A stretch of DNA of 33,736 bases from Synechococcus sp. UW140 (GCA_945860085.1 CAMAPJ010000024.1:1-33736); one strand, 5' to 3'. Positions 9,301 through 18,305 are shown, counted from the stretch's first letter. Numbers and translations: made by a program. Notes: generated by a model not told the origin, from the letters alone.

Positions 9301-9871
9301 CGGTATTAACGATGCGATCTTCCGGAGAGCCGTGGTCCTGGATCTCCAGGTAGAAATCCTCGCCAAAACACTGCTGATACCAGCGGGCCACCTCGCGGGC
9401 CACATCGGGGCGCCCCTTAAGGATCGCCTGGGGAATCTCGCCGCCCAGGCAGGCCGTGGCCACAATCAGGCCTTCGCGGTGCTGCTCCAGGGTGGATTTA
9501 TCGATGCAGGCCCGCGCGAAAATGCCGCGGCCGCGCATGCCACGCAGGTGGCTGATGCTGGTGAGCTTGACCAGGTTGCGGTAACCGGTGGCGTTCTTGG
9601 CCAGCACCACCAGGTGGTAGCGGCGCTCCTTCTTCGGCTGGGGATCGTCGATCGAGCCGTTCACCACATACATCTCGTTGCCGATGATCGGCTTGATGCC
9701 GGCGTCCTTGCAGAGCTTGAGCAGCTCGATGGCGCCATACATGACGCCGTGGTCGGTGAGGGCCAGGGCCGGCATGCCCAACTCCACGGCCCGCTCCACC
9801 ATCTGGGGCAACTGGGAAGCCCCATCGAGAAGGCTGTAGTCGCTGTGGTTGTGGAGCGGAACGAAGGCCAA
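6344..9871 (-). CDS. dnaE: DNA polymerase III subunit alpha
   Basis: Catalytic subunit of the replicative polymerase. The 1175-residue protein has an N-terminal PHP domain (H7, H9, D40, H41), the polymerase core with catalytic aspartates in MPDIDTDFC (D409, D411) and [10 protein letters not shown] (D567), [10 protein letters not shown], the beta-binding and helix-hairpin-helix region, and a C-terminal OB fold (about 990-1090). The gene is contiguous: there is no intein and no split between the core and the C-terminal third, unlike the split dnaE of many beta-cyanobacteria. A Ser/Ala/Gly-rich linker occurs near 935-960. The start is [13 protein letters not shown]. gatA lies upstream on the same strand, 156 bp away. 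The 3' end overlaps the PAM68-like gene by 26 bp. Confidence 0.98.
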   Translation of the reverse strand: MAFVPLHNHSDYSLLDGASQLPQMVERAVELGMPALALTDHGVMYGAIELLKLCKDAGIKPIIGNEMYVVNGSIDDPQPKKERRYHLVVLAKNATGYRNLVKLTSISHLRGMRGRGIFARACIDKSTLEQHREGLIVATACLGGEIPQAILKGRPDVAREVARWYQQCFGEDFYLEIQDHGSPEDRIVNTEIVRIATELGIALIATNDAHYLTRNDVEAHDALLCVLTGKLVSDEKRLRYTGTEYIKSEDEMLALFADHLEPDVVAEAVANTALVADKVEDYDILGRYQMPRFPIPEGHTAVTYLAEVTEAGLRDRLRLGADDLIDPLYGDRMVFELQVMEQMGFPTYFLVVWDYIRFARDSGIPVGPGRGSAAGSLVAYALGITNIDPVVNGLLFERFLNPERKSMPDIDTDFCIERRGEVIDYVTRRYGEDKVAQIITFNRMTSKAVLKDVARVLDIPYGDADRLAKLIPVVRGKPAKLKEMIGAESPAPEFREKYEKDANVKRWIDMAMRIEGTNKTFGVHAAGVVIAAEPLDELVPLQRNNDGQVITQYFMEDVESMGLLKMDFLGLKNLTMIEKTIDLVEKNSGVRIDPDDLPANDEGTYALLARGDLEGIFQLESSGMRQIVRDLKPSSLEDISSILALYRPGPLDAGLIPKFINRKHGREAIDFVDHKLEPILKETYGIMVYQEQIMRIAQDLAGYSLGEADLLRRAMGKKKVSEMQKHRDLFVNGASERGVASSVADALFDQMVLFAEYCFNKSHSTAYGAVTYQTAYLKAHYPVAYMAALLTVNAGTTDKVQRYISNCNAMGIEVMSPDVNASDVDFTPTGERILFGLSAVRNLGDGAIRSLIRAREAEGRFSSLADLCDRIPGQTLNRRALESLIHSGALDSLEPQANRAQLMADLDLILDWSSSRAKDRASGQGNLFDLLGGSDAAPTAGGQGDISTSPKAAPVADYPPTEKLRLEKELVGFYLSDHPLKQLGRPIRLLSAVGLGSLDEQPDKARVSVVAMVPEIRQVTTRKGDRMAVLQLEDLSGSCEAVVFPKTYARLADHLMVDARLVVWGSVDRRDERVQLIVDDCRAIDDLKVLMVELLADEASDIAVQHRLRECLQLHRNEQEQGGMRVPVVARVCYQSESRYVRLGHQFCVNDAGAALTTLNGQAFRASLSSPLAVA

Positions 9872-10027
9872 AAAAGGCAGGATCGAGATCCACCCACGCT
9901 AAGGCTCAGACCCAAGATTCAGGGCCTCAGGCGCCAAAACCAGGCTCTGGCACACCACATCTGGTGGGGCAGCCAGGGCGCTGCTGGGCGCCTGGCGGGC
10001 CTGGCCCTGGCAACAACCCCCTAGTGG

Positions 10028-11500
10028 CTAGGGCACCAGGGCCGCAGCCGGGCGCGACGCCATCACCTGAGCCGCCTGTTCGTAATGGTGGGCCACCTGG
10101 AGCAGGCGGGGCTCCTGCAGCACCCCGGTGATCAACTGCAAACCAATCGGCAGCCCCTGGCCATCGAAGCCACAGGGCAGGCTGATCGCCGGCAAGCCGG
10201 CCATGTTGGCAGGAATGGTCAGCAGGTCGGCCAGGTACATGGCCAGGGGGTCTTCGGCGTGGGCGCCAAACGGGAAGGCCGTGGTCGGCGAGGTGGGGGT
10301 AAGCAACACATCCACCGTCTGGAAGGCCGCATCAAAATCGCGGCGGATCAGGGTGCGCACCTGCTGGGCCTTCTTGTAATAGGCATCCATGTAGCCCGCC
10401 GACAGGGCGTAGGTGCCGATCAGGATGCGCCGCTGCACCTCATCGCCGAAGCCTTCGGCCCGGCTGCGGGCGGTCATTTGGGCCAGGCTGTCGCCGGCCG
10501 GATCACTGCTACTGGAGCGGTAGCCGTATTTGACGCCGTCGTAGCGAGCCAAGTTGGCGGACGCCTCTGAGGGGGCGATCACGTAGTAAGTGGCGATGCC
10601 GTCGTTGAAACGGGGGCAGCTGACATCGACCAGCTCGCAGCCGAGGGCCTGGAGGGTTTCGGCTGCGGCCATCACGGCAGCCGCCACCTCCGGGGCGAGC
10701 CCGCCTGCGGCGAAGCATTCGCGCACGATCCCCACACGCAGCCCCTGGATCGGCTGGCTGAGGGCGGCGCTGTAATCGGGCACTGGCGCCGTCAGGCAGG
10801 TGGCATCGCGGCGGTCGGCGCCGGCAATCACCTGCAGGAGTTCGGCCGCATCAGCTACCGAGGTGGTGAAGGGACCCACCTGGTCGAGGGAGCTGGCAAA
10901 GGCCACCAGGCCCCAGCGGCTGACCCGGCCATAGGTGGGCTTGAGGCCAACCACTCCGCAGAAGGAGGCGGGCTGGCGGATCGAGCCGCCGGTGTCGGAG
11001 CCCAGGGCCGCGATCGCCTCACCGGCCGCAACGGCGGCGGCACTCCCCCCCGAGCTGCCGCCCGGCACCCGCTCCGGGTTCCAGGGGTTGTGACTGGCGC
11101 CAAAGGCCGAGGTCTCGGTCGAGCTGCCCATGGCGAACTCGTCGAGGTTGGTCTTGCCGACCAAAACCGCGCCAGCGTTCCAGAGCCGCTCGGTAACAGT
11201 GGATTCGTAGGGGGGAACAAAATTTTCCAGCATGCGGCTGGAGCAGGTGGTGCGCACCCCCTTGGTGCAGAGGTTGTCCTTGATCGCCAGCGGGATGCCG
11301 GCCAGGGGCGGCAGCTCGTCGCCGGCGGCCCGGGCAGCATCGATGCGATCGGCATCGGCGCGGGCCCGTTCCGCTGTGACCTCCAGGAAGGCATGGACGC
11401 TGGGCTCAACCGCCTCAATGCGGCTGAGGTGCTGGTCAGTGAGCTCCCGGGCAGACACCTGGCCGCTTCTGAGCTGGTCGCGCCACTGGGCGATCCCCAT
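10028..11500 (-). CDS. gatA: Asp/Glu-tRNA amidotransferase subunit A
   Basis: The glutaminase subunit of GatCAB. It releases ammonia from glutamine so that Glu-tRNA(Gln) (and Asp-tRNA(Asn) where used) can be amidated. The 490-residue product carries the amidase-signature triad: K74 in [10 protein letters not shown]149 in [13 protein letters not shown], and S173 in [16 protein letters not shown]. The length is normal. ATG 11500 ([20 protein letters not shown]) fits relatives better than GTG 11518 or TTG 11503 just upstream. GatB and GatC are not in the window, as usual for cyanobacteria where gat genes are scattered. It could be co-transcribed with dnaE downstream. Confidence 0.97.
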   Translation of the reverse strand: MGIAQWRDQLRSGQVSARELTDQHLSRIEAVEPSVHAFLEVTAERARADADRIDAARAAGDELPPLAGIPLAIKDNLCTKGVRTTCSSRMLENFVPPYESTVTERLWNAGAVLVGKTNLDEFAMGSSTETSAFGASHNPWNPERVPGGSSGGSAAAVAAGEAIAALGSDTGGSIRQPASFCGVVGLKPTYGRVSRWGLVAFASSLDQVGPFTTSVADAAELLQVIAGADRRDATCLTAPVPDYSAALSQPIQGLRVGIVRECFAAGGLAPEVAAAVMAAAETLQALGCELVDVSCPRFNDGIATYYVIAPSEASANLARYDGVKYGYRSSSSDPAGDSLAQMTARSRAEGFGDEVQRRILIGTYALSAGYMDAYYKKAQQVRTLIRRDFDAAFQTVDVLLTPTSPTTAFPFGAHAEDPLAMYLADLLTIPANMAGLPAISLPCGFDGQGLPIGLQLITGVLQEPRLLQVAHHYEQAAQVMASRPAAALVP

Positions 11501-11625
11501 CAACCTTCCCTTCAGCACGGGCTATGTCCAGACGCTATCAGCAGGCCTTAGCAGGCCCGGACGCAGCCCAGGACCTAAAAGGGGTTGGCAGGGCCTGAGA
11601 CAGGTAGAGCACCAAGAACCGGCGT

Positions 11626-11874
11626 TCAGCCCTCGCGGCTATCGATCGTGAGCGGTTCGCCACGGCGGGCGCGCAACACGTCATGCGTCAGGGAGCCGGG
11701 CGCCTCAGCGCGCAGATCATCGAGGAAGGGCTGCAGCGCCCCATCGAGCTCCTGACGGCGCACGAAGGGGCCAAACCAGTAGGTCATGTCGGGGTCGTGG
11801 GTTTGCACCCTCGCCCACCAGGCCATCCCAAGACCGTTGGCAAGACTCCGCAGGGGCCAGAGCAGCGGATTCAT
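11626..11874 (-). CDS. DUF1816 domain protein
   Basis: An 82-residue cyanobacterial protein. The core (MAWWARVQTHDPDMTYWFGP, then FVRRQELDGALQPFLDDL) matches the DUF1816 pattern: a Trp-rich strand, a YWFGPF turn and a helix. The family is restricted to cyanobacteria and resembles small phycobilisome-linker-type domains; its function is not established. Two in-frame ATGs are possible, 11874 and 11898; neither has a clear Shine-Dalgarno sequence. It ends 125 bp before gatA, same strand. The 205 bp between it and rlmB upstream hold nothing I recognise. Confidence 0.75.
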   Translation of the reverse strand: MNPLLWPLRSLANGLGMAWWARVQTHDPDMTYWFGPFVRRQELDGALQPFLDDLRAEAPGSLTHDVLRARRGEPLTIDSREG

Positions 11875-12079
11875 GGGATCGGTCCGTTGAACGCCCATTG
11901 TGGACAAGCGAGGGGACCCCAGTCCATCCATCGGGACAACCCTTGCGCCGCCTGGGCTGTCCCAACAACAGCCCAGGCCGGCAGGCCGCTGGATGCGGAC
12001 CGCTCGGTTAAGGCCAGAGCCTGGACCCGCTCTGGGCGACTCCCGGGGTGGCTGGCCCGATCGCTTGGCAGGCGGCGCT

Positions 12080-14494
12080 TCAAAGCAGGATGTCCTGCTC
12101 GAAACTGCCGGCCAGCTCGGGCGACAGGCCCAGCACCAGCGCCTGGGGCTGGGCCTCAGCGGCCGGATCAGGCACCACCAGGGGCTCCGCAGCGGCGACG
12201 GGCGCGTCGGGGATAGGGGCTGTGGCGATGGGGACTGCGCCGGAGGCTCCGGCATTACCGCTGGCAGCTGCCTGGGGCGGGCTAATTCCCTCTCCAGGGC
12301 CTGCTACCCCCTCAGGGGCGTTAGGCAGAGCGTCAGCCTCGGCCAACGCGGCCACCAGGGCACCCTTGGGCTCCAGCCCGCCAGCAGGGGCCATTTCTGG
12401 GGCCTCAGCGGGCGCTTCGGCTGGGGATTCGGCTGGGGACTCAGTAGAGGACTCAGTAGAGAACTCAATGGGGGACTCAATGGGGGCAGGCAGCTCCGGC
12501 GCAAGCGCATCGGGCTCCGGCAGCGGCTCCAAGAGGGCGGCGCCCACCCCACCCATATCGTCACCAGCCCCAGCGGCAAGGCCGCCGGGCCCAGTCAGGT
12601 CGTCCTCGGGCTCCGGGGCCTGACGCCTGGTCGGGGTGGGCAGCTTGGGACGCACGATCCGGGGAGCGGGCGCGGAGCCTGTGATCGTCTTCATCCAGCC
12701 CCGGCGCGCCACCTCATAGAGCAGCAGGGCCGTGGCCACGGAGGCATTGAGGCTGGGGGTAGCGCCGCGCAGGGGAATGCGTACCAGCTGGTCGCAATGG
12801 CGGCGGGTGAGCATCGAGAGGCCACTGCCCTCCGAACCCGTCACCACCACCAAGGGGCCATCTAGGTCGGCCTCGGACAGGGTGACGCTGCCCTCCTCGG
12901 CCAGGCCCACCACCCGGTAACCCTCCTGCTTGAGGGTTTCCAGGGAGCGGTTGAGGTTCACTACCCGGGCCACGGGCAAGTATTCGAGGGCGCCGGCGGC
13001 CACCTTGGCCACCGAGCCGGTGAGACCGGCGCTGCGCCGCTGGGGCAGCACCAGACCATGGGCCCCGAGGGCTTCGGCGCTGCGCACGATCGCCCCGAGG
13101 TTATGGGGGTCGGTGAGGCCATCCACTGCCATCAGCAGGGGCGGTTCGCCGATGTCGCGGCAGCCGCTAATCAGGCTATCGAGATCGAGGGTTTCGGCCG
13201 CAGCCGCCTGCAGGGTGATGCCCTGGTGCACGGCGCCACCGGTGAGCTGGCCGAGGCGCGCCCAGGTGACTTCCTCGACCAGCACCCCGGCCGATTTGGC
13301 TTCGCGCAGCAACTGCAGAAACTTGGGGGTGAAGCGCATCTCGGCGGTGCACCAGATGCGATGGATCGGCCGACCGCTTTCCAGGGCGGCCAGGGCCGGA
13401 TGGCGGCCCCAGATCATGTCGTCAGCAGGGGAGGCGCCAAAGGTTTCGGCCTCACCCGTAGGGGCGTCGACCACCACGGCCTGATCGGGCCGCGCCGATT
13501 GAAAGGGCGGGCGCTGGCCTCCAGCCCGCTGGAAGGGGGGACGCCCCGAACCCGAGCCCCCGAAGGCGGGGCGGCCAAAGGACGGACGGCCAAAGGAGCC
13601 GCGGCTGGCGCCGGGCCCAGCAAAGCGGCGTCCTTCCGGGCGGCTGGGGCTGAAACGCCCTTCAGCGGCGGGCTCGCCGGGGCTAAAGGCACCCGGGGGG
13701 CGCTCACGCCGGCTGGCGCCATCGGGGCGGCTAGATCCATCGGGGCGACCGGCAAAAGGACGGCTGCTGAAGGGGCGCCTTGCCCCCGGGCGGGCCTCGC
13801 CCGAGGAGCCACTGCCATCAAAACGTCTTGGAGCCGGGCGGAAGTCGCCCGAACCAGCTTCGGCTGGGCCCCTAGCGCCAGGACGACCCTCGGGCCGGCC
13901 GCCTTCAAAGCGGGGCTTGTCGAAGCGGGGGGCATCGAGGCGAGGCCGACCGGGCCGGGCGATCCCGGGGCGAGGGCCGGCAGGACGACCACCTTCAAAA
14001 CGGGGACCCTCACTACGACCGCCCTCGGGCCGGGCGCCCTCGAAGCGGGGGCGGTCGGGCCGATCCGACCGGAAGCGATCAGGTCGGGGCCGATCCGAGG
14101 ACGGCCGACCGGGAGCTGGGCGGCCTGATGGTGGACGGTCTCCGCTTGGTCGCTCTGAGGTTGAACGATCTGAGCCTGAACGGTCTGAGCCTGAACGGTC
14201 AAAGCGAGGACGATCAGATCCGCCAGACCGCTCGGGCCTGGGACCGCGCTCAGGCCGGGATCCCCGCTCCGGTCTTGGGCCCCGCTCGGGCGGACCTTCA
14301 GCGCGCCATTCCGGGCGGGGGCCGAAGGAACGGGAACCCCCACCGCCCGAGAAGCGGGAGGCGCCAAAGGAGGGCTTGCCGGGACGGGCCGGGCGGCCGC
14401 TGCCACCACCGCGGGCGCTGCCCCCAGCGCCGGACCCGGACCCGGAGCCAGAGCCCTGTCCCTCGTCCTGGCGGCGATCAAAACGAGGGGTCAT
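12080..14494 (-). CDS. rlmB: RlmB/TrmH-family 23S rRNA 2'-O-methyltransferase with long disordered tails
   Basis: Probably methylates the ribose of a conserved guanosine in 23S rRNA (G2251 in E. coli numbering) using SAM. The catalytic part is at about 358-600: substrate-binding domain (MIWGRHPALAALESGRPIHR), then the SpoU knot with motif 1 DPHNLGAIVRSAEA (N464), motif 2 VTGSEGSGLS and motif 3 IPLRGATPSLNASVATALLL. The 804-residue length is about three times the enzyme core. Residues 1-355 are an Arg/Pro/Gly/Ser-rich tail full of RPxR, DRP and RFEGGRP repeats. Residues 601-804 are an acidic, Ala/Pro/Glu/Ser-rich tail. Arg/Gly-rich N-terminal tails occur in cyanobacterial relatives; the long acidic C-terminal tail is less usual. 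It starts 17 bp after the Mini-III gene. Confidence 0.9.
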   Translation of the reverse strand: MTPRFDRRQDEGQGSGSGSGSGAGGSARGGGSGRPARPGKPSFGASRFSGGGGSRSFGPRPEWRAEGPPERGPRPERGSRPERGPRPERSGGSDRPRFDRSGSDRSGSDRSTSERPSGDRPPSGRPAPGRPSSDRPRPDRFRSDRPDRPRFEGARPEGGRSEGPRFEGGRPAGPRPGIARPGRPRLDAPRFDKPRFEGGRPEGRPGARGPAEAGSGDFRPAPRRFDGSGSSGEARPGARRPFSSRPFAGRPDGSSRPDGASRRERPPGAFSPGEPAAEGRFSPSRPEGRRFAGPGASRGSFGRPSFGRPAFGGSGSGRPPFQRAGGQRPPFQSARPDQAVVVDAPTGEAETFGASPADDMIWGRHPALAALESGRPIHRIWCTAEMRFTPKFLQLLREAKSAGVLVEEVTWARLGQLTGGAVHQGITLQAAAAETLDLDSLISGCRDIGEPPLLMAVDGLTDPHNLGAIVRSAEALGAHGLVLPQRRSAGLTGSVAKVAAGALEYLPVARVVNLNRSLETLKQEGYRVVGLAEEGSVTLSEADLDGPLVVVTGSEGSGLSMLTRRHCDQLVRIPLRGATPSLNASVATALLLYEVARRGWMKTITGSAPAPRIVRPKLPTPTRRQAPEPEDDLTGPGGLAAGAGDDMGGVGAALLEPLPEPDALAPELPAPIESPIEFSTESSTESPAESPAEAPAEAPEMAPAGGLEPKGALVAALAEADALPNAPEGVAGPGEGISPPQAAASGNAGASGAVPIATAPIPDAPVAAAEPLVVPDPAAEAQPQALVLGLSPELAGSFEQDILL

Positions 14495-14511
14495 GGCAAA
14501 CAGGCAAAGGG

Positions 14512-15048
14512 TTATCGGGCGTTCTCCTCCAGTTGATCCAGCAGCTCGGCAAGCCGCGACGGATTCTGCAAAAAGAGCCAGCCCACCATTGTCTCAAATC
14601 CCGTCGCCCGGCCATAGACCCCGGCCTCGCCGGCCCGCGGTCCGCGGCCGGCCCGGTTACGGCCACGCCGCACCCAATCGAGCTCTGTCTCACTCAGCAG
14701 CGGCTCCAACTGCTCTAGGGCCAGGGCCTGGGCATCGGCGCGAACCGCTGCCACCACGGCCCGGTGCAGGTCGGCACTGCGGCCGGGCCTGTGGCATTGG
14801 CGCAGGCGCTGATGCAATTCCCAGACCGCATCCCCAAGCCAGGCGAGCTGCAGGGGACCCAGCTCCGGGCCAGCAACAACGTGTGGCAACGCTGACAAGC
14901 CCGCCAACCAGCCCGCCGTCGAACTGGCAGAGCTCGAAGAGCCAGAACTCAAAGAGCCCGATATCAACGCCTCAGACGTCAACCCGTCAGAGATTGAGGG
15001 GACTGAGGTTGAGGGGCCCGCCGCAGATCGATCAGGCGGCGAGGGCAC
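14512..15048 (-). CDS. mrnC: Mini-ribonuclease III
   Basis: A dsRNA-specific RNase III catalytic domain without the RNA-binding domain; in the family it matures 23S rRNA termini. The conserved core is visible: LGPLQLAWLGDAVWELHQR with the catalytic Asp, the middle helix LLSETELDWVRRGRNR, and FETMVGWLFLQ with the second acidic site. Lys/Arg-rich GRNRAGRGPRAGEAGVYGRAT is typical of Mini-III. No ATG exists upstream of the core. GTG 15048 overlaps the STAS gene by 17 bp, TTG 15093 by 62 bp, and several TTGs lie further in. All upstream starts give a Ser/Pro-rich, low-complexity N terminus. It sits between STAS and rlmB on the same strand, so it shares an rRNA-processing neighbourhood with rlmB. 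Confidence 0.85.
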   Translation of the reverse strand: MPSPPDRSAAGPSTSVPSISDGLTSEALISGSLSSGSSSSASSTAGWLAGLSALPHVVAGPELGPLQLAWLGDAVWELHQRLRQCHRPGRSADLHRAVVAAVRADAQALALEQLEPLLSETELDWVRRGRNRAGRGPRAGEAGVYGRATGFETMVGWLFLQNPSRLAELLDQLEENAR

Positions 15049-15412
15049 CGAGGGCGGTATCGAGGTCGGGCTGGAGATGGAGAAACTCCTCAAGACGCAC
15101 CAGTTTCACCGTCTGGACGACACGGGCATTGCCCACCACCAGGAACTGAACGCCGGCGTCCTGGCATTGCTTGGCCAGCTGCACCAACACCCCAAGACCG
15201 GAGGAATCGATGAAATCAATGCGACTGAGGTCGATCACCACCGGCAAGGAGCTACTACCGCGCTGCTCGCTGATGAAGGTCAGAAAATGCTTGTCGGAAT
15301 AGGCATCCAACTGACCTGTGAAGCGAAACAGCAAGCACCCGGGCTGCTGCTCGTAGCCGCCCCGCAGGGATACGGTCAATCGCTGCAGATCAATGATCGG
15401 TCCTGCTCCCAA
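15032..15412 (-). CDS. STAS-domain anti-sigma factor antagonist
   Basis: A SpoIIAA-like single STAS domain of about 110-126 residues. Such proteins bind an anti-sigma kinase or a partner switch and are turned off by Ser phosphorylation. The key loop IDFIDSSGLGVLVQLAK (S70/S71) is intact, with FTGQLDAYSDKHFL before it and VQFLVVGNARVVQTVKLV after it. The start is uncertain: TTG 15412 is the furthest upstream, and another TTG lies directly before the conserved TVSLRGGYEQ. The 3' end overlaps mrnC, so the two are probably co-transcribed. No cognate kinase or phosphatase is in the window. Confidence 0.88.
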   Translation of the reverse strand: MGAGPIIDLQRLTVSLRGGYEQQPGCLLFRFTGQLDAYSDKHFLTFISEQRGSSSLPVVIDLSRIDFIDSSGLGVLVQLAKQCQDAGVQFLVVGNARVVQTVKLVRLEEFLHLQPDLDTALGALAA

Positions 15413-15558
15413 ATGACTTGAGCGTCAGAAGTTTAGGCAGAGATCGGAAAACGGGGATGTTCGCAACAAAACTGCTGGGAGGCGCCCTGCCGATCAGCCA
15501 GCCGATCAAAGTCCCAATCACAATCACAGTCCCAATCCCGGTCCTGCTCACCCCAGGC

Positions 15559-16770
15559 TCAGGGGCGGCGCTGCTGCATGAAGGCGACGAAACGGCTGAA
15601 GTGGTGGTCCGCGTCGTGGGGGCCGGGGCTGGCTTCCGGGTGGTATTGCACGCCAAACAGGGGCTGGTGGCGGTGGGCCAAGGCGGCCACGGTGCGGTCA
15701 TTGAGGTTGTAGTGGGTCACCTCAACCTGCTCGGCCGGCAGGGAGGCTGCGTCAAGGGCAAAACCGTGGTTCTGGCTGGTGATCTCCACCAGACCCTTGC
15801 TGCCACAGGGATGGTTGAGGCCCCGGTGGCCATAGCCAAGCTTGTAGGTCTGGCCGCCCAGGGCCAGACCCAGGATCTGGTGACCCAGGCAGATGCCGAA
15901 CACCGGCAGGTTCACCTGCTCAACCAGGCCGCGGGCCAGGGCGACACCGCTGGTAACCGCCGCCGGATCGCCGGGGCCATTGGAGAGGAACACCCCCTCC
16001 GGTTCCTGGGCCAATACGTCATTGAGGCTCGCCGAGGCCGGCAGCACAGTGACGTTGCAGCCATGGGCCACAAGCCGCTCGAGGATGGCCCGCTTAATGC
16101 CGAAATCGATCGCCACCACCCGGTAGGGGCGTTCCGGGCTGGCAACAGAACGCTGGTCAAAGACGGCAGGACAGAGGCTCTGCCAGGAATAGGGATCGGC
16201 CGTGGTCACCACCTCGGCCAGGTTCAGGCCCGCCATCGAGGGGGCCGAGCGCACCCGCTCAAGCACCTGCTGGGGCGAACTGCCATCACTGCAGATCGCG
16301 CCATTCATGGCTCCGGCCTCGCGCAAGTGCCGCACCAAGGCCCGGGTGTCGAGGCCTGAGATGCCGACCACGCCGTGGTCCTGGAGCCAGGCAGGCAGGG
16401 TCTGCTCGCAGCGCCAGCTGCTGGGGCGGGGGGCCAGCTGCCGGGCAATCACGCCGCGCACATGGGGCCGATCCGCCTCCTGATCCTGGTGATTGACGCC
16501 GGTGTTGCCCAGTTCCGGATAGGTGAAGGTGACGAGCTGACCGGCATAGCTTGGATCGGTGATGACCTCCTGATAGCCGGTCATGCCGGTATTGAAGACC
16601 ACTTCACCAATGGCGCAGCCCCGGGCCCCGAAGGCCTCACCGCGCAGCACCAACCCATCGGCCAGCACCAGCAGAGCTGCATCCGGACTGCTGTGCAGGG
16701 CCTGGTTTTGCGGGGCCTCGCCCTGGGGGGATGGCGCCACTTCCATCGACTCTTCCATGCAATTGATCAT
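15559..16770 (-). CDS. carA: carbamoyl-phosphate synthase small subunit
   Basis: The glutamine amidotransferase subunit; it feeds ammonia to CarB for carbamoyl phosphate, the precursor of pyrimidines and arginine. The 403-residue product has the CPSase small-chain N-terminal domain ([20 protein letters not shown]) and a class I glutaminase with nucleophile C294 in FGICLGHQ and the His/Glu pair in [13 protein letters not shown]. The first 30 residues are extra and poorly conserved. The Shine-Dalgarno GGGAG abuts ATG 16770 and lies 12 nt from ATG 16758, so the second ATG may be the true start. It is downstream of trpD on the same strand with only 29 bp between them, occupied partly by a perfect hairpin. 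Confidence 0.97.
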   Translation of the reverse strand: MINCMEESMEVAPSPQGEAPQNQALHSSPDAALLVLADGLVLRGEAFGARGCAIGEVVFNTGMTGYQEVITDPSYAGQLVTFTYPELGNTGVNHQDQEADRPHVRGVIARQLAPRPSSWRCEQTLPAWLQDHGVVGISGLDTRALVRHLREAGAMNGAICSDGSSPQQVLERVRSAPSMAGLNLAEVVTTADPYSWQSLCPAVFDQRSVASPERPYRVVAIDFGIKRAILERLVAHGCNVTVLPASASLNDVLAQEPEGVFLSNGPGDPAAVTSGVALARGLVEQVNLPVFGICLGHQILGLALGGQTYKLGYGHRGLNHPCGSKGLVEITSQNHGFALDAASLPAEQVEVTHYNLNDRTVAALAHRHQPLFGVQYHPEASPGPHDADHHFSRFVAFMQQRRP

Positions 16771-16787
16771 CTCCCAGAGGCGGCCAC

Positions 16788-16825
16788 GCCATGCCCTAGC
16801 TAGCCCTGGCTAGCTAGGGCATGGC
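16788..16825 (-). repeat. perfect 16-bp inverted repeat spanning the trpD stop codon
   Basis: On the minus strand GCCATGCCCTAGCTAG (16825-16810) and CTAGCTAGGGCATGGC (16803-16788) are exact complements with a 6-nt loop, CCAGGG. The first arm and loop encode the last TrpD residues; the stop TAG lies in the second arm. No T-run follows, so it is not a standard intrinsic terminator. It may pause transcription, protect the 3' end of trpD mRNA or limit expression of carA. Confidence 0.75.
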
Positions 16826-17837
16826 GCAGGGACACCAGCCGCTGCCAGGGCAGGCCGGCCGCCAAGCTGCTGCGGGCCTGGGCGATGCCATCGCCGAGGC
16901 GGTCCGTCAGACCAGCGGCCCAGAGCACCAGGGCCGTATTGAGGATCACCACATCCCGCTGGGCGCCCGTGCCCCCACCCTGGAGCACAGCCTCCAGGAT
17001 CGCCCGGTTGGTGGCGGTGTCACCGCCGCGCAAGGCCTCCAGCGGTGCCGCCTGCAGTCCCAGGGCCTGGGGATCGAGCAGCTCGCTGCGCAGGGCGCCG
17101 TTGTCCAACAGCCGCAACTGACTGGTCCCCGAGAGGGTGGCCTCATCGAGGCCACCGTGGCCATGGACCACCACCGCACGGCTCTGGCCAAGCCGGGCCA
17201 GAGCCTCAGCCATGGGATCAAGCAAGTCGGCCCGGGCCACCCCCAGCACCTGGGCATCGGGGCGCAGGGGGTTAACCAGGGGGCCCAGCAGGTTGAAAAC
17301 AGTACGCACCCCGAGGCTGCGGCGCAGGGGCACTAGGGCCACCAGGGCCCGATGCCAGCCCGGTGCGAACAGGAAGGTGACACCGGTCGCGGCAAGGGCG
17401 GCCACCACCTGTTCCTGGGGGGCGATCAGGTTGAGCCCGAGGGCCTCGAGTACATCGGCGGAGCCCACCCGGCCGCTGGCGCTGCGGTTGCCATGCTTAG
17501 CCACCGTGGCCCCACAGGCCGCCGCAGTGAACGCCACGGCCGTGGAGATGTTGAAGCTGTCGGCGCCGGAGCCGCCGGTGCCACAGGTATCGACCAGCAG
17601 GCGATCGGGCCGGCCGGCCGGCTGGGCGCAGGCCTCCAGCAACACCGACGCCATGGCCGCCAGCTCCTCGCCGCTGGCCCCCTTAAGCCGCAGGGCCGTC
17701 AGCAGGGCGCCGGTCAGGACCGGCTCGATTGTTTCGGCCAGCCAGCCCTGCATTAGCTCGGCGGCCTGGGAAGCGGAGAGGGCCTCACCGGCCAGCAACT
17801 GCTCCAACAGGGGCGTCCAAATGGCTGGCTGGGTCAC
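16800..17837 (-). CDS. trpD: anthranilate phosphoribosyltransferase
   Basis: Transfers phosphoribose from PRPP to anthranilate, the second committed step of tryptophan synthesis. The 345-residue product has the glycine-rich PRPP motif [17 protein letters not shown] (about 83-99), the anthranilate-site motif [21 protein letters not shown] (starting about 114), the acidic metal motif [12 protein letters not shown] and the N-terminal helical bundle. The length is normal. The start is GTG 17837; no Shine-Dalgarno sequence is visible. A hairpin-plus-T8 terminator sits just 29 nt upstream of the start, so transcription reaching trpD probably has to pass it (see leader entry). Other trp genes are not in the window, as expected for dispersed cyanobacterial trp genes. 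Confidence 0.97.
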   Translation of the reverse strand: MTQPAIWTPLLEQLLAGEALSASQAAELMQGWLAETIEPVLTGALLTALRLKGASGEELAAMASVLLEACAQPAGRPDRLLVDTCGTGGSGADSFNISTAVAFTAAACGATVAKHGNRSASGRVGSADVLEALGLNLIAPQEQVVAALAATGVTFLFAPGWHRALVALVPLRRSLGVRTVFNLLGPLVNPLRPDAQVLGVARADLLDPMAEALARLGQSRAVVVHGHGGLDEATLSGTSQLRLLDNGALRSELLDPQALGLQAAPLEALRGGDTATNRAILEAVLQGGGTGAQRDVVILNTALVLWAAGLTDRLGDGIAQARSSLAAGLPWQRLVSLRHALASQG

Positions 17838-17990
17838 GGCAAGGGAGCAGGATCACAGGGGTTCCCAAAAAAAAGCCCGGGTGCAAGACACGCCGGGCCG
17901 AGTGATGGGGACTCCCCCACTATCACCCCGAACGGGCCGATCTGAACATCGCCCGGAACGCAGGCCGACCCACCAGACCACGCCGTCGGC
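17838..17990 (-). promoter_or_regulatory. candidate trpD leader/attenuator region
   Basis: The 153 nt between the DUF3288 stop and the trpD start hold, in transcription order: an open frame beginning GTG GTC TGG TGG (17981-17970) with two adjacent Trp codons; a hairpin at 17955-17933 (CGGGCGAT against ATC-G-GCCCG, loop GTTCAG); a hairpin at 17926-17902 (GTGA...TGGGG, loop GAGT, CCCCA TCAC); and the terminator at 17898-17867. CCGGGC of the first hairpin (17956-17951) is identical to the 3' arm of the terminator and could pair with the terminator's 5' arm GCCCGG, giving two exclusive folds. The frame with the Trp codons does not stop before the terminator, unlike a classic trp leader peptide. 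Attenuation is my inference. Confidence 0.4.
17867..17898 (-). terminator. intrinsic terminator just upstream of trpD
   Basis: On the minus strand GCCCGG-C-GTG-TCTTG-CAC-CCGGGC followed by eight T residues. The stem is nine base pairs with one bulged C. It could simply end the DUF3288 transcript, but its T-run ends 29 nt before the trpD GTG, leaving no space for a separate trpD promoter after it. Confidence 0.8.
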
Positions 17991-18305
17991 TCAGGGGCTG
18001 TCCTGATCCGCCGTATCGAAGCCCGAACCCACCGCCTCCACCGCCACCTGGGCGCCGGGCCGGTACCCGCCGGCCCAAATCGCCCGAGTGCGCTGGTGCA
18101 GCTGCTCGCGACTGAGGGTCCAGAGGCGCAGGGTCTTGGCCAGGTCGTCGCGCAGGTCGGTGGCCCCTGGGAAGCCCTCGTAGCGGCTCAATAACCGGGC
18201 CAGATCGACTAGATGGCCGTCGGCGGGCACTTGCACGGCCAGTAGCTGGTCCACCAGGTCCCGATCCTTGGCATAAAGAGGATGGGCCTGCTGCACCTCG
18301 GCCAT
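17991..18305 (-). CDS. DUF3288 protein
   Basis: A 104-residue cyanobacterial protein of unknown function. It fits the DUF3288 pattern: QQAHPLYAKDRDLVDQLL near the start, LARLLSRYEGFPGATDLRDDL in the middle, then LRLWTLSREQLHQRTRAIW. It looks all-helical and cytoplasmic. The open frame continues far upstream, antisense to the ABC transporter, but family similarity begins at the ATG at 18305. The gene is divergent from the ABC exporter with 135 bp between starts, and upstream of trpD on the same strand, separated from it by a terminator. Confidence 0.8.
   Translation of the reverse strand: MAEVQQAHPLYAKDRDLVDQLLAVQVPADGHLVDLARLLSRYEGFPGATDLRDDLAKTLRLWTLSREQLHQRTRAIWAGGYRPGAQVAVEAVGSGFDTADQDSP

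Noticed and set aside
6344-9871. Intein or split-gene junction in dnaE
   Set aside because: The polymerase motifs read through in one frame from PHP to OB fold with no intein-type insertion.
9872-10027. Terminator between gatA and dnaE
   Set aside because: Several short GC-rich inverted repeats exist (for example CACCA/TGGTG), but none is followed by a T-run and chance pairing is expected at this GC content.
13058-14128. Long plus-strand frame of 356 codons, and others of 355-410 codons, across the rlmB N-terminal region
   Set aside because: They are antisense or shifted readings of the GC-rich Arg/Pro/Gly repeats of rlmB; low-complexity sequence keeps all frames open and none shows a family pattern.
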